From: Glaciecola flavus
GTDB lineage: Bacteria > Pseudomonadota > Gammaproteobacteria > Enterobacterales > Alteromonadaceae
DNA: 64,000 nt
Reading direction: 5' to 3'
Assembly (NCBI RefSeq): GCF_042646125.1
Contig: NZ_JBHRSW010000017.1
Coordinates: 1-64,000, forward strand
Below the pieces are notes generated by a model. That model worked only from the letters and a program-made list of their open reading frames with translations. It was not told the DNA's origin and made no database searches. Below are positions 9,595 through 17,608 of this stretch, in pieces. Numbering within the stretch: the first letter of the stretch is position 1; the number at the start of each line of letters is the position of its first letter. Made by a program: the position numbers and the translations under genes.

Positions 9595-9822
9595 TCAAGC
9601 CCGTTGAGATCTAATTGAATTAAAAAATACATTATTGGTATCAGACAGGTTTATTGCTTCACTAAGCAATTTTCTATACATATCCTCTGACATCCAACTT
9701 GGCTTGTTGTCTTGAATGACAAGTTCAGGATACTCTTCAAGAATTTGCTTTGAATTTTCCGCAATAATAACTCTCCAAATACCGCCTGAGCCGTAATCGT
9801 AACCAACTAAAAATTTGCGCAT
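9595..9822 (-). CDS. Probable immunity protein for the RHS toxin
   Basis: Small acidic protein of 75 aa (MRKFLVGYDYGSGGIWRVII...ELVIQDNKPSWMSEDMYRKL). The start is set at 9822: a strong GGAGG lies just upstream and the ATG overlaps the toxin stop as TAATG, so the two are translationally coupled. Position immediately 3' of a polymorphic-toxin tip is the standard place for an immunity gene, and the YDYG-GG-W ... PxWM pattern resembles immunity proteins I associate with ADP-ribosyltransferase-type RHS toxins. Function is inferred from position and this resemblance. Confidence 0.65.
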   Translation of the reverse strand: MRKFLVGYDYGSGGIWRVIIAENSKQILEEYPELVIQDNKPSWMSEDMYRKLLSEAINLSDTNNVFFNSIRSQRA

Positions 9823-10970
9823 TAGCCTCCTCCCGATGATATAGGCACCCATTCAGCATTCTCGATACTTATTGGAGTTTCAAAAATGACTTCCGTTCCG
9901 CCTCCTGGCTCTCCATTCCAAGGTTCAACTTTTCCCACATGCGAAGGTTTTGGAGGGATGTTAGTCAAAGGGACTTTGTAGTATCCATCAGGGGTTTTGT
10001 CTAAAGCAAGACTAGCTCTAGCTTGCTCTCCAGTCGCATATGTATCTGGTGTCATCCATACCTTACCAGAATTAGGACCAGGTAAGATAGCCCCGGATTC
10101 ATCTATTAAAGCTCTATTTTCATTAGTTGTATAATGATTCAAATGAGCATGTCTTCGCATTGTATCTTCTAATGTTAGTAGAGTTCCTAAAGTGCCTAGA
10201 ATCTTCCCAAAAAATCGAGAAGCCCCCTTCGAGAAGCTTTTCCAACCATCTTGAATTGCTGTTGCTGAACTATTTACAGTGTATTGAATTGCTGCTGTAA
10301 CCGCCCCATTTGCAAATTTACCTCCAGTAACCCGAGAGACAGTTCCTCCAACAATGGCTTGAATTGTAGCTCTGCCAGCTATTTCAGAAATACTCGCTCC
10401 TTTGCTAGCACCATTAAACATTCCAACGCCCTTCATTACGCCGGCTGTTACGAAACCGTGCCCAAAATTACCTCCCTGCAAATCCGAAATTATGCCGCCA
10501 CCTAGCGCGTGTGCACCTAACGTTGTCTCTGCGCTCCAACCTGCAGAACCAATACCACCAAACACTGCCCCACTAAATGCGCCACGCAAGGCTCCCTTCA
10601 ATGAACCTGTGCCAACGGCACCGGCCACAAACCCCGTGATTGCCCCCGCCGCCGCGCCTCCTGCCCAAGTCAGTGTGGCGGCGCTCGTCGCAGTTGCCGC
10701 CGTACCCCATGTAGCGCCCCATGTTGCGACCCAACCAGACGCAGCACCATAAGTTATGACGCCAACAACGGCAGCAACAAGCGGCCTCCAATATTTCTTA
10801 ACAAATTTACCTAAAGCTTTAAAGAAATACCCACTAGGGTCCGTATAACTCAACGGATTATTCAGCACGTAACTGTAGCGGTTGAAACTTTGGCTGTTTG
10901 TAGGTGCCTGAATAAACGGATCAGCCTGTAAGAACCTACCCAAGCTTTGATCGTAGATCCGACCGTTCAT
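9822..10970 (-). CDS. Orphan RHS C-terminal tip with putative ADP-ribosyltransferase-like toxin domain
   Basis: 382 aa. It opens with the conserved end of an RHS core (MNGRIYDQSLGRFLQADPF...NRYSYVLNNPLSYTDPSGY), followed by a Gly/Ala-rich hydrophobic region (about 50-250) and a C-terminal domain beginning about residue 275 (LNHYTTNENRALIDESG ... GKVWMTPDTYATGEQARASL). The HYT motif, VWMTPD and closing GGGTEVIF resemble HYD1-type ADP-ribosyltransferase toxins; this is a tentative match. No RHS repeats lie upstream: the frame runs back only a few codons (LRIH) to a TAG, so this is a displaced tip cassette that needs recombination with a full RHS gene, or is inert. An immunity gene follows. Confidence 0.72.
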   Translation of the reverse strand: MNGRIYDQSLGRFLQADPFIQAPTNSQSFNRYSYVLNNPLSYTDPSGYFFKALGKFVKKYWRPLVAAVVGVITYGAASGWVATWGATWGTAATATSAATLTWAGGAAAGAITGFVAGAVGTGSLKGALRGAFSGAVFGGIGSAGWSAETTLGAHALGGGIISDLQGGNFGHGFVTAGVMKGVGMFNGASKGASISEIAGRATIQAIVGGTVSRVTGGKFANGAVTAAIQYTVNSSATAIQDGWKSFSKGASRFFGKILGTLGTLLTLEDTMRRHAHLNHYTTNENRALIDESGAILPGPNSGKVWMTPDTYATGEQARASLALDKTPDGYYKVPLTNIPPKPSHVGKVEPWNGEPGGGTEVIFETPISIENAEWVPISSGGG

Positions 10971-11012
10971 ATGGATACGAAGGCTCTACGATCCTATAAT
11001 AAACCCTTAAGA

Positions 11013-13508
11013 TTAAGTCTCTATCGTTACTTCATTTTCAATTAATGTAACAATTTCAGAGTACAGATCAATATCAATCTCTGGCGCTTCGAGTGAAATA
11101 AGTAAACTGTACCGCACGTCATTTTGCCAACGATCCAACCCTGTTTTATATTTCCACCAACCACCTACAGGGCAAATTGCAATTGTATGCATATCAGCTA
11201 AATCTTGGGGCGATCCCGTCCATATATCGGAATGTATACTACCCCGCTTTCTGAAATCGCTACCAAACTTCCAACCAGACCCGTCTCCCTCTGGTCCATC
11301 ATAGTTATCGTCGGCCATTAATGCGTTCACTTTTCCTTTGAAATTGCTAATTGTTTGTCCTGGCCTTATCACTTCAAACCTTAATGCGTGCGACTGATAA
11401 CTGTAACGTTGCTTAAAGCCTCTTCGACTCGGATTGGGTTCAATAAAATATGAGAGCGTCACCTTTAGTTTTACATTAATATTATTGGGTAAATCCCGCA
11501 GCACTGATGCAGGCCATGGCAATTGGTAGAGTTGCATATTTCCAAGTTTTGGATCGCTAGAGCCTTCTTCAAAAGGTGTGATAAAGTTTTCAGCTACCAT
11601 GGTAAGTTCATTGGTTAAACTATACTTTGCACGCTCAAAATTTGGAACGCCATAGCCTACACTGCGAAGCATTGTTTCCTTCGCAACAGTTTGGGTGTGA
11701 GCTGTTTTGAGGGCATTAAACCTTTGCGACATTTTATCAGTCCAATTGGCTGAATGAACAAGTAGTCCCCTAACAGTTTCAGGCCACAATTCAGAGTATT
11801 CAGACATTAGTTGAGCTGCATAATTAGATACAATTGCAGTAGCCGCACTCGAATCTCTAGTGGTTTCAAAAAGTTGACCTGTTGTTCTACCTGAGGTTGT
11901 AAGCAACGATACAGTATCAGCTTCAGTCAGAGATTGTTTATCTGGTGATAACAATCTGTTGCCAGCTTCTGCAACTAATTCAGGTTTATAAGGTGCTTGA
12001 CGCCTCCAGCCCCAATTAACAGAAGTAAGCGCGGATGGACTTACATCTCCTGCTTCAGCAAAAGGAGACCAATCGTCAAAGTCATATTCATCAACTGTCG
12101 TTAACTCTGTGTAAGCTCCTACCGTAATTGCATTCCATGCTTGCGCTGGGTCTTCAATTTGAGATAAGTGAGCTTGCTCCCAATAATCCACGTAAGGCGA
12201 GATTGCTCTATTATTACCTGTTGAAATTATAAATAATCGATTAAAATCTTCGCTAAAGTTAAATGCAGAATCGTCTAATTGAGAAGACCAAGACGAAGGT
12301 TGTCCTCCTAAGTATTCTGGATCGGATGTAACAGCCAACGAGTAAACTCTGCTAATGTTTGGATTATTGATCTCTAATTTGTTAAGCGTACCTAATGTAA
12401 TTTCACCATAGAGTTTTGGGTCGTTGGTTCCAGTGGGCGGTAAAATCCTTCCAGACTCTATAATATGCGTTATCTCAATATTATCATTAGACAACGCTGC
12501 TTTTTGTAAATCACCGTAAGCTACTATACCTGCCTGTAATGAGCCATGGGGCGAGTATGGCGGGCTACCTAAAATATAATTATCGTAGTGCGGCCAAGTG
12601 GGAAGCCAACATTCCGAATAACTTGCATTGCTAAAAGGTGAAAGCAAGGGATTGTTATAGTTTACACCAGTATCAAGTATTACTACCGATGTGCTTACAT
12701 CATTTGGATTGCTAATTCGTTGAAGCACGTTATTTGCCCATTCGAGCTGCTCTTGTGGCTCGCTAGATACGATTGGGACGGGAACTTCCTTTGCCCGGCG
12801 AAGTTCTTTTAAATTTGAGATCAGGTAAACAGCATTCTCTAGCTGAGATATTGAAACTTTAATCAAGTGAACAGTGCAATCAAAAAACGTTTGAGAAGAG
12901 TTTCCAAGCTCACCACCGAGCCTTTCAGCAAGCAGTGAGACAAATTCTTGTGAAGTATTACTATCTTTGCCTAGCCAAAGTTCTATCCAGACTTGCTGGT
13001 TTCTGTCTTCTGGAAAGTAATCCGGATTATCAGTCCAAAATGATTTGATATCGGCTAAGCGAACAGACCGAATACTGTCAATCAGCTTATGATTTCTCGG
13101 TTCACCCTTTTCATTCAATCGCGAGTTATCAAGATATTCCTCAATTTTTTTGTGAAACACATTTCTTTTAGATTCCGGCACGAACACGATGGCGTGTTCA
13201 ATACTATCTTTGTTAGAAAGGCTTTTTAATCTAAAACTTTTATTGTCGATACTATCAAAAGGCAGTGGCAGGTTAGGGAAGCTAGTTAACTCAATGTAAA
13301 TCCCAAGCTCTTCAGATAATGGGGAATCGATTGTTTGTCTTATTTGTTGATAGCTAGCTAGTGCATTAGAGAACTCACGTCTTAGGCTAGACCCGTGTTG
13401 GCCTCTATTTCTTAAAGGTACAGTAGCGCCTCTAGCAGTCTGCTTTGACTCATAATTCTCATTGGTGTAAAACCCTTGAAGTTTTAAATGGTGCTTCCTT
13501 TCACTCAC
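11013..13508 (-). CDS. IetS-like subtilisin-family (S8) serine protease
   Basis: 831 aa with no signal peptide, so probably cytoplasmic. A basic N-terminal region (LQGFYTNENYESKQTARGA) and a roughly 260-residue N-terminal domain precede the S8 catalytic domain. Catalytic residues are visible: Asp in VVILDTGVN, His in YSPHGSLQAGIVA, Ser in TRDSSAATAIVSNYAAQL, plus the oxyanion Asn in ISTGNN. A beta-rich C-terminal domain follows. The AAA ATPase gene lies 11 bp upstream. An S8 protease paired with a small AAA ATPase matches IetA/IetS, first described as a toxin-antitoxin-like stability pair on an Agrobacterium Ti plasmid and later reported as an anti-phage system. In that model the protease is the toxic effector held in check by the ATPase. 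Confidence 0.8.
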   Translation of the reverse strand: MSERKHHLKLQGFYTNENYESKQTARGATVPLRNRGQHGSSLRREFSNALASYQQIRQTIDSPLSEELGIYIELTSFPNLPLPFDSIDNKSFRLKSLSNKDSIEHAIVFVPESKRNVFHKKIEEYLDNSRLNEKGEPRNHKLIDSIRSVRLADIKSFWTDNPDYFPEDRNQQVWIELWLGKDSNTSQEFVSLLAERLGGELGNSSQTFFDCTVHLIKVSISQLENAVYLISNLKELRRAKEVPVPIVSSEPQEQLEWANNVLQRISNPNDVSTSVVILDTGVNYNNPLLSPFSNASYSECWLPTWPHYDNYILGSPPYSPHGSLQAGIVAYGDLQKAALSNDNIEITHIIESGRILPPTGTNDPKLYGEITLGTLNKLEINNPNISRVYSLAVTSDPEYLGGQPSSWSSQLDDSAFNFSEDFNRLFIISTGNNRAISPYVDYWEQAHLSQIEDPAQAWNAITVGAYTELTTVDEYDFDDWSPFAEAGDVSPSALTSVNWGWRRQAPYKPELVAEAGNRLLSPDKQSLTEADTVSLLTTSGRTTGQLFETTRDSSAATAIVSNYAAQLMSEYSELWPETVRGLLVHSANWTDKMSQRFNALKTAHTQTVAKETMLRSVGYGVPNFERAKYSLTNELTMVAENFITPFEEGSSDPKLGNMQLYQLPWPASVLRDLPNNINVKLKVTLSYFIEPNPSRRGFKQRYSYQSHALRFEVIRPGQTISNFKGKVNALMADDNYDGPEGDGSGWKFGSDFRKRGSIHSDIWTGSPQDLADMHTIAICPVGGWWKYKTGLDRWQNDVRYSLLISLEAPEIDIDLYSEIVTLIENEVTIET

Positions 13509-13519
13509 AGACTACCTCA

Positions 13520-14512
13520 TTAGTAATTAAATAAAGATTTTCCTGATTTTCTTCTTTCAAATGCAGCTAATAAAATTTCTTCATCAACTAGCGCATCGTT
13601 ATGGAGCACGAATTCCTTGGCAGCATCTTCACAAGCTTGGGTCACTTCAGCAGCGCTTAAACCCGCAGCAGTATCTAAAATTGGACTCATGCTTACTTGG
13701 TCTAAATCGAATAACGCTAGGGTTCTTTCAATTAACTCAGCAATTTGGGGTTGGTCTGGTTTAGAAAAACTAATAAATTGATCAAAGCGACGGTTAAGCG
13801 CTCTGTCTAGCAACTCTGGATGATTAGTTGCAGCGACTATTAAACTATCTGAATTATCCTGCTCAACAAACATTAAAAAAGAATTTAAGATTCTTCTAAT
13901 TTCTCCGACGTCATTTGCAGCGCCTCTTTGTGCACCTATTGCGTCAAACTCATCAAATAGATAAACCGCTCGTGTTTGAGCAATATGATCGAATATTGAC
14001 CTTAGCTTGGACGCGGTTTCTCCCATAAAGCGCGTGATAAGTGAATCAAGAACAATCGTATACATCGGCAGCTTTAGTTCAGTTGCTAGCATCGAGGCAG
14101 ACATAGTTTTACCTGTGCCAGGAGGGCCAACGAACATTAGCTTTCTACTTGGCGCTAAACCAAACCGACTCAACTTGTCTTTTTGCCTTTGTTCGAAAAT
14201 GATTTTCTCAAACCTTGTTACTATTTCGGGCGAAAGAACAAGTTCGTTTAATCTGACTGAATGAGACGTATGCTCCAACAACCCCTGTAACTCACCTGAA
14301 TTCACTTTTTTGAGTTGAACGGGTGCAGAAGAAACTGGTTTCATATTCGATGTTTGTGATTTTTCGATGATATTTTTTATGTCATCAGCGAGTTTAGTGT
14401 GGCCTTTTCTCGCTTCCTTTGCAGCCAATTGTATTGCAAGTGAATAAAAGCGAGTATCGTCACGGTCTGCATGACTTTTTAAAAGTGCTTTTATTTGTTC
14501 AGCCGTGGCCAT
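13520..14512 (-). CDS. IetA-like AAA ATPase
   Basis: 330 aa single-AAA protein. A helical N-terminal region (about 1-90) is followed by Walker A in FVGPPGTGKTMSASML (about residue 130), Walker B in YLFDEFDAIG (about 185), sensor 1 in VAATNHPELLDRALNRRFDQ with the arginine fingers, and an AAA lid. It resembles the FtsH/26S-type AAA core and the ATPase partner of IetS. It sits 11 bp ahead of the subtilase gene and 28 bp behind the MerR-like gene, so the three probably form one transcript. Expected role: regulator or antitoxin of the protease. Confidence 0.8.
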   Translation of the reverse strand: MATAEQIKALLKSHADRDDTRFYSLAIQLAAKEARKGHTKLADDIKNIIEKSQTSNMKPVSSAPVQLKKVNSGELQGLLEHTSHSVRLNELVLSPEIVTRFEKIIFEQRQKDKLSRFGLAPSRKLMFVGPPGTGKTMSASMLATELKLPMYTIVLDSLITRFMGETASKLRSIFDHIAQTRAVYLFDEFDAIGAQRGAANDVGEIRRILNSFLMFVEQDNSDSLIVAATNHPELLDRALNRRFDQFISFSKPDQPQIAELIERTLALFDLDQVSMSPILDTAAGLSAAEVTQACEDAAKEFVLHNDALVDEEILLAAFERRKSGKSLFNY

Positions 14513-14540
14513 AATGTGTCTTCCGTAATATTAATAGTCG

Positions 14541-14978
14541 TTAGCTTACTTTTGCTAAACCAAAATGTATTTGTTCTTGAGTTGGTGTAAGCTCTAAAAA
14601 ACCACTCACCAATTTCTTAACTGGCGCAATATCAATAAGTATTCCCTCGGCATCAATATCCAATGTATCAGTAATAAAACATCTTTGACTATTTATATCC
14701 AAAAATATTCGTTCATGATCATTTATTGTTCGCGGTGAGCGAACCGTGTCATAAATACATTGTGATAATTTGGCAAATACACTGATAGATAGACCAAACT
14801 TCTTCTCAATATGTTGAACCGTCGCAAAGAACAATAGATCGCCCGTATCAAACCGACGAGCAGAGCGTGCATGAGTAGTTTGCTTACTGTATGGCGCTAG
14901 CGCATCAGTCCACGCTCGCAATTGATGTCGCTTAATATTCAGCGCTTCACAGATATCTTTTGTTTTCAAAACGGTCAA
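14541..14978 (-). CDS. MerR-like DNA-binding protein
   Basis: 145 aa. The N-terminus reads as a MerR-type winged helix: LKTKDICEALNIKRHQLRAWTDAL, then SARRFDTGDLLFFATVQHIEKKFGLS. The C-terminal half (about 85-145) has no recognised ligand domain and lacks the usual metal-binding cysteine pattern. It immediately precedes ietA/ietS on the same strand, suggesting control of that toxic pair, although it could instead serve the transposition genes upstream. Confidence 0.65.
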   Translation of the reverse strand: MTVLKTKDICEALNIKRHQLRAWTDALAPYSKQTTHARSARRFDTGDLLFFATVQHIEKKFGLSISVFAKLSQCIYDTVRSPRTINDHERIFLDINSQRCFITDTLDIDAEGILIDIAPVKKLVSGFLELTPTQEQIHFGLAKVS

Positions 14979-15031
14979 AAGTACTATTCACATATTTGTC
15001 AGAAACTGCGCTTAATTTAGCACAGTTTTGC

Positions 15032-15991
15032 TCAGGTATCTATGTGAGGTTGCTCGTTGGCAGCAGGATGCGACTTCTCATAAGTCCTTTCCAACTCTGG
15101 GTTAGTAATATGCGTATACACCATCGTAGTGGATATGTCAGCATGCCCCAAATAGACCTGTATTTGGCGAATATCCGCGCCGCCCTCTAGCATATGCGTT
15201 GCCGCGCTGTGCCTAAAAACGTTACAGGCAGCGTTGACATCATACCCCGCCATTAACAAGTATTTTTTGACCAATTCAGACAGCTGAGTTTCACCAAATT
15301 TACCGCCTGAATTACTTAAAAATAATGTTTGCCCCGAATGAAAAGTCTTTAATGACGGTCGGCTAAATTGCAAATACTGTCTTATCCACTCTCTTGCTCG
15401 TTTAGCAATGGGCACAAGCCTGTCTTTCGCGCCTTTTCCGTTGTTGACTCTCAGTTTCTTGGTTTTGAAATTGATGTCGCTTATCTCTAAGTTGCCTAGC
15501 TCCATTCGCCTTATTCCCGCTGCATAGTAGGTTTCTAGCATGGCGCGGTCGCGCATGCCTTTTAATCCATACATGAGGGTTTGTGCAAATACTTCCTCTA
15601 TCTCTTCAAATGTTAAAAATGCCGTTGGTAAACGTTTAGGTACTTTAGGCAACTCAAAGGCTGCCAAAGGACTTGTTGCAATCACCTCCAAATACACCAT
15701 TCGTGTGAACATAGTTTTAACGGCGGTTAGTCTGTTCTTGCGGGTGCCAAGCGACAATTGATTATTCGTCCTTGAATTGATGTAAGTATTTAAGTATCGT
15801 TTATATGCTTCTAACACTTTTTTACTAACCGCTGCCGGCGACGCAATGTCCTCGCTTAAGCACCATTTAACAAAAAGAGTTAAATTGCATCGTTTAATGC
15901 GGACAGTCCGCAAGGACTGCCCGCTTGCACAACAATCATCTAGGTAAAAATTTATCCATGCAGCAAAAGATTCAGGCTTGGTATCGCTCAT
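15032..15991 (-). CDS. Tyrosine recombinase (XerC/D-like) of the transposon
   Basis: 319 aa with an N-terminal SAM-like core-binding domain (about 5-110) and a catalytic domain (about 125-310). Catalytic positions are visible: Arg in AAGIRRMELGNLEI, Lys in VNNGKGAKDRLVPI, R-H in NVFRHSAATHML (the usual first His of HxxRH is Asn), His in YLGHADI, and the nucleophile Tyr in TTMVYTHI. It overlaps the end of the primase-like gene by 20 bp, so is probably translationally coupled. Because ends and target duplication point to a DDE mechanism, this enzyme may resolve cointegrates or dimers rather than insert the element. Confidence 0.85.
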   Translation of the reverse strand: MSDTKPESFAAWINFYLDDCCASGQSLRTVRIKRCNLTLFVKWCLSEDIASPAAVSKKVLEAYKRYLNTYINSRTNNQLSLGTRKNRLTAVKTMFTRMVYLEVIATSPLAAFELPKVPKRLPTAFLTFEEIEEVFAQTLMYGLKGMRDRAMLETYYAAGIRRMELGNLEISDINFKTKKLRVNNGKGAKDRLVPIAKRAREWIRQYLQFSRPSLKTFHSGQTLFLSNSGGKFGETQLSELVKKYLLMAGYDVNAACNVFRHSAATHMLEGGADIRQIQVYLGHADISTTMVYTHITNPELERTYEKSHPAANEQPHIDT

Positions 15992-16793
15992 TGCGCACTC
16001 CTACACTGCTTAGTGCTCTTGTTAGCCGTGCTTCGAAAACCTTCCACTGTAAAGCGTCCCACTTGCCAATATTCATGACTTTATAGGGTAAACGTACCTC
16101 GCACAGCATAATGTTGTATCTAGCAGCCAATGTTTTAGCGTTGTGCACATTAAAGCTTGCTCCCATTGGGTCAGAGAAGTAGACGATTATCGACACACCT
16201 AGTTGATGTAACATATCGCAGCTTAATTCCGACATTTCATCTTCAAGCTCCGAATAGCCATTTTGATAGCCGTATTTATCCAAAGCAATCACATCTAACG
16301 GGTGATTACACCGAAGTGCCACCGCCCCTAAACCTTGTAATGTGAATATAGGATTTACCCCAAAACAACTGTGTTTTGTTGGCGAAGCACCGCGTCTTGG
16401 GCGGTCATAACGTAAACCAAATACGGCGACTGGCTGATTGTCTTCGATTATTGGTAAGGTAATACACCCTCTCATGCTTTCATGACCAGTTGCATTTAAT
16501 ATCGACAATCGCTTCAATGAGCCTCGCAGTTTCTTGCCGTCTATCGCTTTAGGTCTTGGCAACTGAAGACTTAATGAGCGGTCAGCAAACCCGACATCAT
16601 GGGTTTTAACTTGCGATAGCGAAAGCCCCAATGTGTTCTTGACAAACGCCAATGGTTTTGGGCTATCAAGTAAACACTCGTGGTAGTGCTTAATTAATAG
16701 CGGTATTTCCTGCTCAATAACAAACTTATCCCTTTCTAATAAAGGGTGAGTAAACAAACGAGGCGTCGTGTCCAATCGTGACGTATGCAACAT
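15972..16793 (-). CDS. DnaG primase-like protein with degenerate TOPRIM domain
   Basis: 273 aa. Residues about 35-150 follow the plan of the DnaG catalytic-core N-terminal part: a PLAFVKNTLGLSLSQVKTHD-type segment (compare yLxxRGLs..i..fgiGya), MRGCITLPIIEDNQPVAVFG (compare fRgRimFPI.d..G.viGf.gR), then a region aligned with the TOPRIM fold (HPLDVIALDKYGYQN, IIVYFSDPMGASFNVHNAKTLA, NIMLCEVRLPYKVMNIGKWDAL). The TOPRIM glutamate motif (VEG) is not evident, so catalysis is doubtful. No CHC2 zinc finger is seen. Its ATG overlaps the IstB-like stop (TAATG) and its end overlaps the integrase start. I infer a role in replication or repair during transposition, without direct evidence. Confidence 0.5.
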   Translation of the reverse strand: MLHTSRLDTTPRLFTHPLLERDKFVIEQEIPLLIKHYHECLLDSPKPLAFVKNTLGLSLSQVKTHDVGFADRSLSLQLPRPKAIDGKKLRGSLKRLSILNATGHESMRGCITLPIIEDNQPVAVFGLRYDRPRRGASPTKHSCFGVNPIFTLQGLGAVALRCNHPLDVIALDKYGYQNGYSELEDEMSELSCDMLHQLGVSIIVYFSDPMGASFNVHNAKTLAARYNIMLCEVRLPYKVMNIGKWDALQWKVFEARLTRALSSVGVRNERYQA

Positions 16794-17608
16794 TATTTAT
16801 TCCCCTTTGACTGTGGTTTGGTAATACGTTCCTTGCTTGCTTTCGCTAACGCCGCACCTTTTCTGCGACGATAAGAGTCAGTGTCCCAATCGATTAATAT
16901 TGCGTATGACACAATTCTGTCTAACACCGAATCGGCAACCACCTTGTCTTGAAAGGCATCGTGCCAAACATCCGTTGGATATTGCGACGTAATGATTAAA
17001 GACGAATTTTGGTCTCGCATTTCAATCAATTCAAACAACAAATGGCGCTCTTCGCTTGATAAGTGCTGAATGCCCCAATCATCAATGAGTAACACGCGCA
17101 CTTTTGATAATTGCCTGCGTAGCTTAGTAAGCTCATCGTTTCCCGCCCGCTCGGCCATTTTTAAACGGCGAATAAGCGCTGGAAAATGCATATACAAAGC
17201 CGTATAACCCTGCTCAATCACAGACTGAACCAATGCGCACGCCAAGTGGGTTTTACCTGCGCCTGTGGGACCGGTAATAATGATGTGCTGAAAATTGGCT
17301 ATCCAATGGCATTTAGCTAACTGCGCCAACATCTTGAAATCGACCGCTCGATGACTGGCTTCTTTAAAGTCTTCCAACGTGGCACTGCTCCAGCGCAACT
17401 TAGCTGTTTTGCGTAATCGCCCGACCTTAAGCATATGGTCGTTGTCGATTTGCAGTTGCAGCATGGCGAGAAAACATTCGTAAAAATCGATTTTTTCATC
17501 TGCTTGGGACATATACTCTATGAGTGCACGATACATGGGCATCAAGCGTTTTTGCTCGCAAAGCGATTTGATATTACTCAGTACCACTTCGTTATTAATT
17601 ACTGCCAT
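16793..17608 (-). CDS. IstB/DnaC-like AAA+ transposition helper ATPase
   Basis: 271 aa from the chosen start at 17608 (MAVINNEVVLSN), which follows GAGGAG and overlaps the end of the transposase gene by 14 bp; a longer reading to 17755 lies inside the transposase gene and lacks a site. Walker A is IITGPTGAGKTHLACALVQS, Walker B is VRVLLIDDWGIQHL, and the preceding FKEASHRAVDFKMLAQLAKCHWI is the typical IstB lead-in. Sensor region: SLIITSQYP. The family assembles on target DNA and activates IstA-type transposases. It is the second gene of the overlapping mobility operon. Confidence 0.88.
   Translation of the reverse strand: MAVINNEVVLSNIKSLCEQKRLMPMYRALIEYMSQADEKIDFYECFLAMLQLQIDNDHMLKVGRLRKTAKLRWSSATLEDFKEASHRAVDFKMLAQLAKCHWIANFQHIIITGPTGAGKTHLACALVQSVIEQGYTALYMHFPALIRRLKMAERAGNDELTKLRRQLSKVRVLLIDDWGIQHLSSEERHLLFELIEMRDQNSSLIITSQYPTDVWHDAFQDKVVADSVLDRIVSYAILIDWDTDSYRRRKGAALAKASKERITKPQSKGNK

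Noticed and set aside
10402..10752. Open frame on the plus strand across the RHS Gly/Ala-rich region, proline/alanine-rich product
   Set aside because: It is the complement of a GC-rich Gly/Ala coding stretch of the RHS gene, with no ribosome-binding site and low-complexity product.
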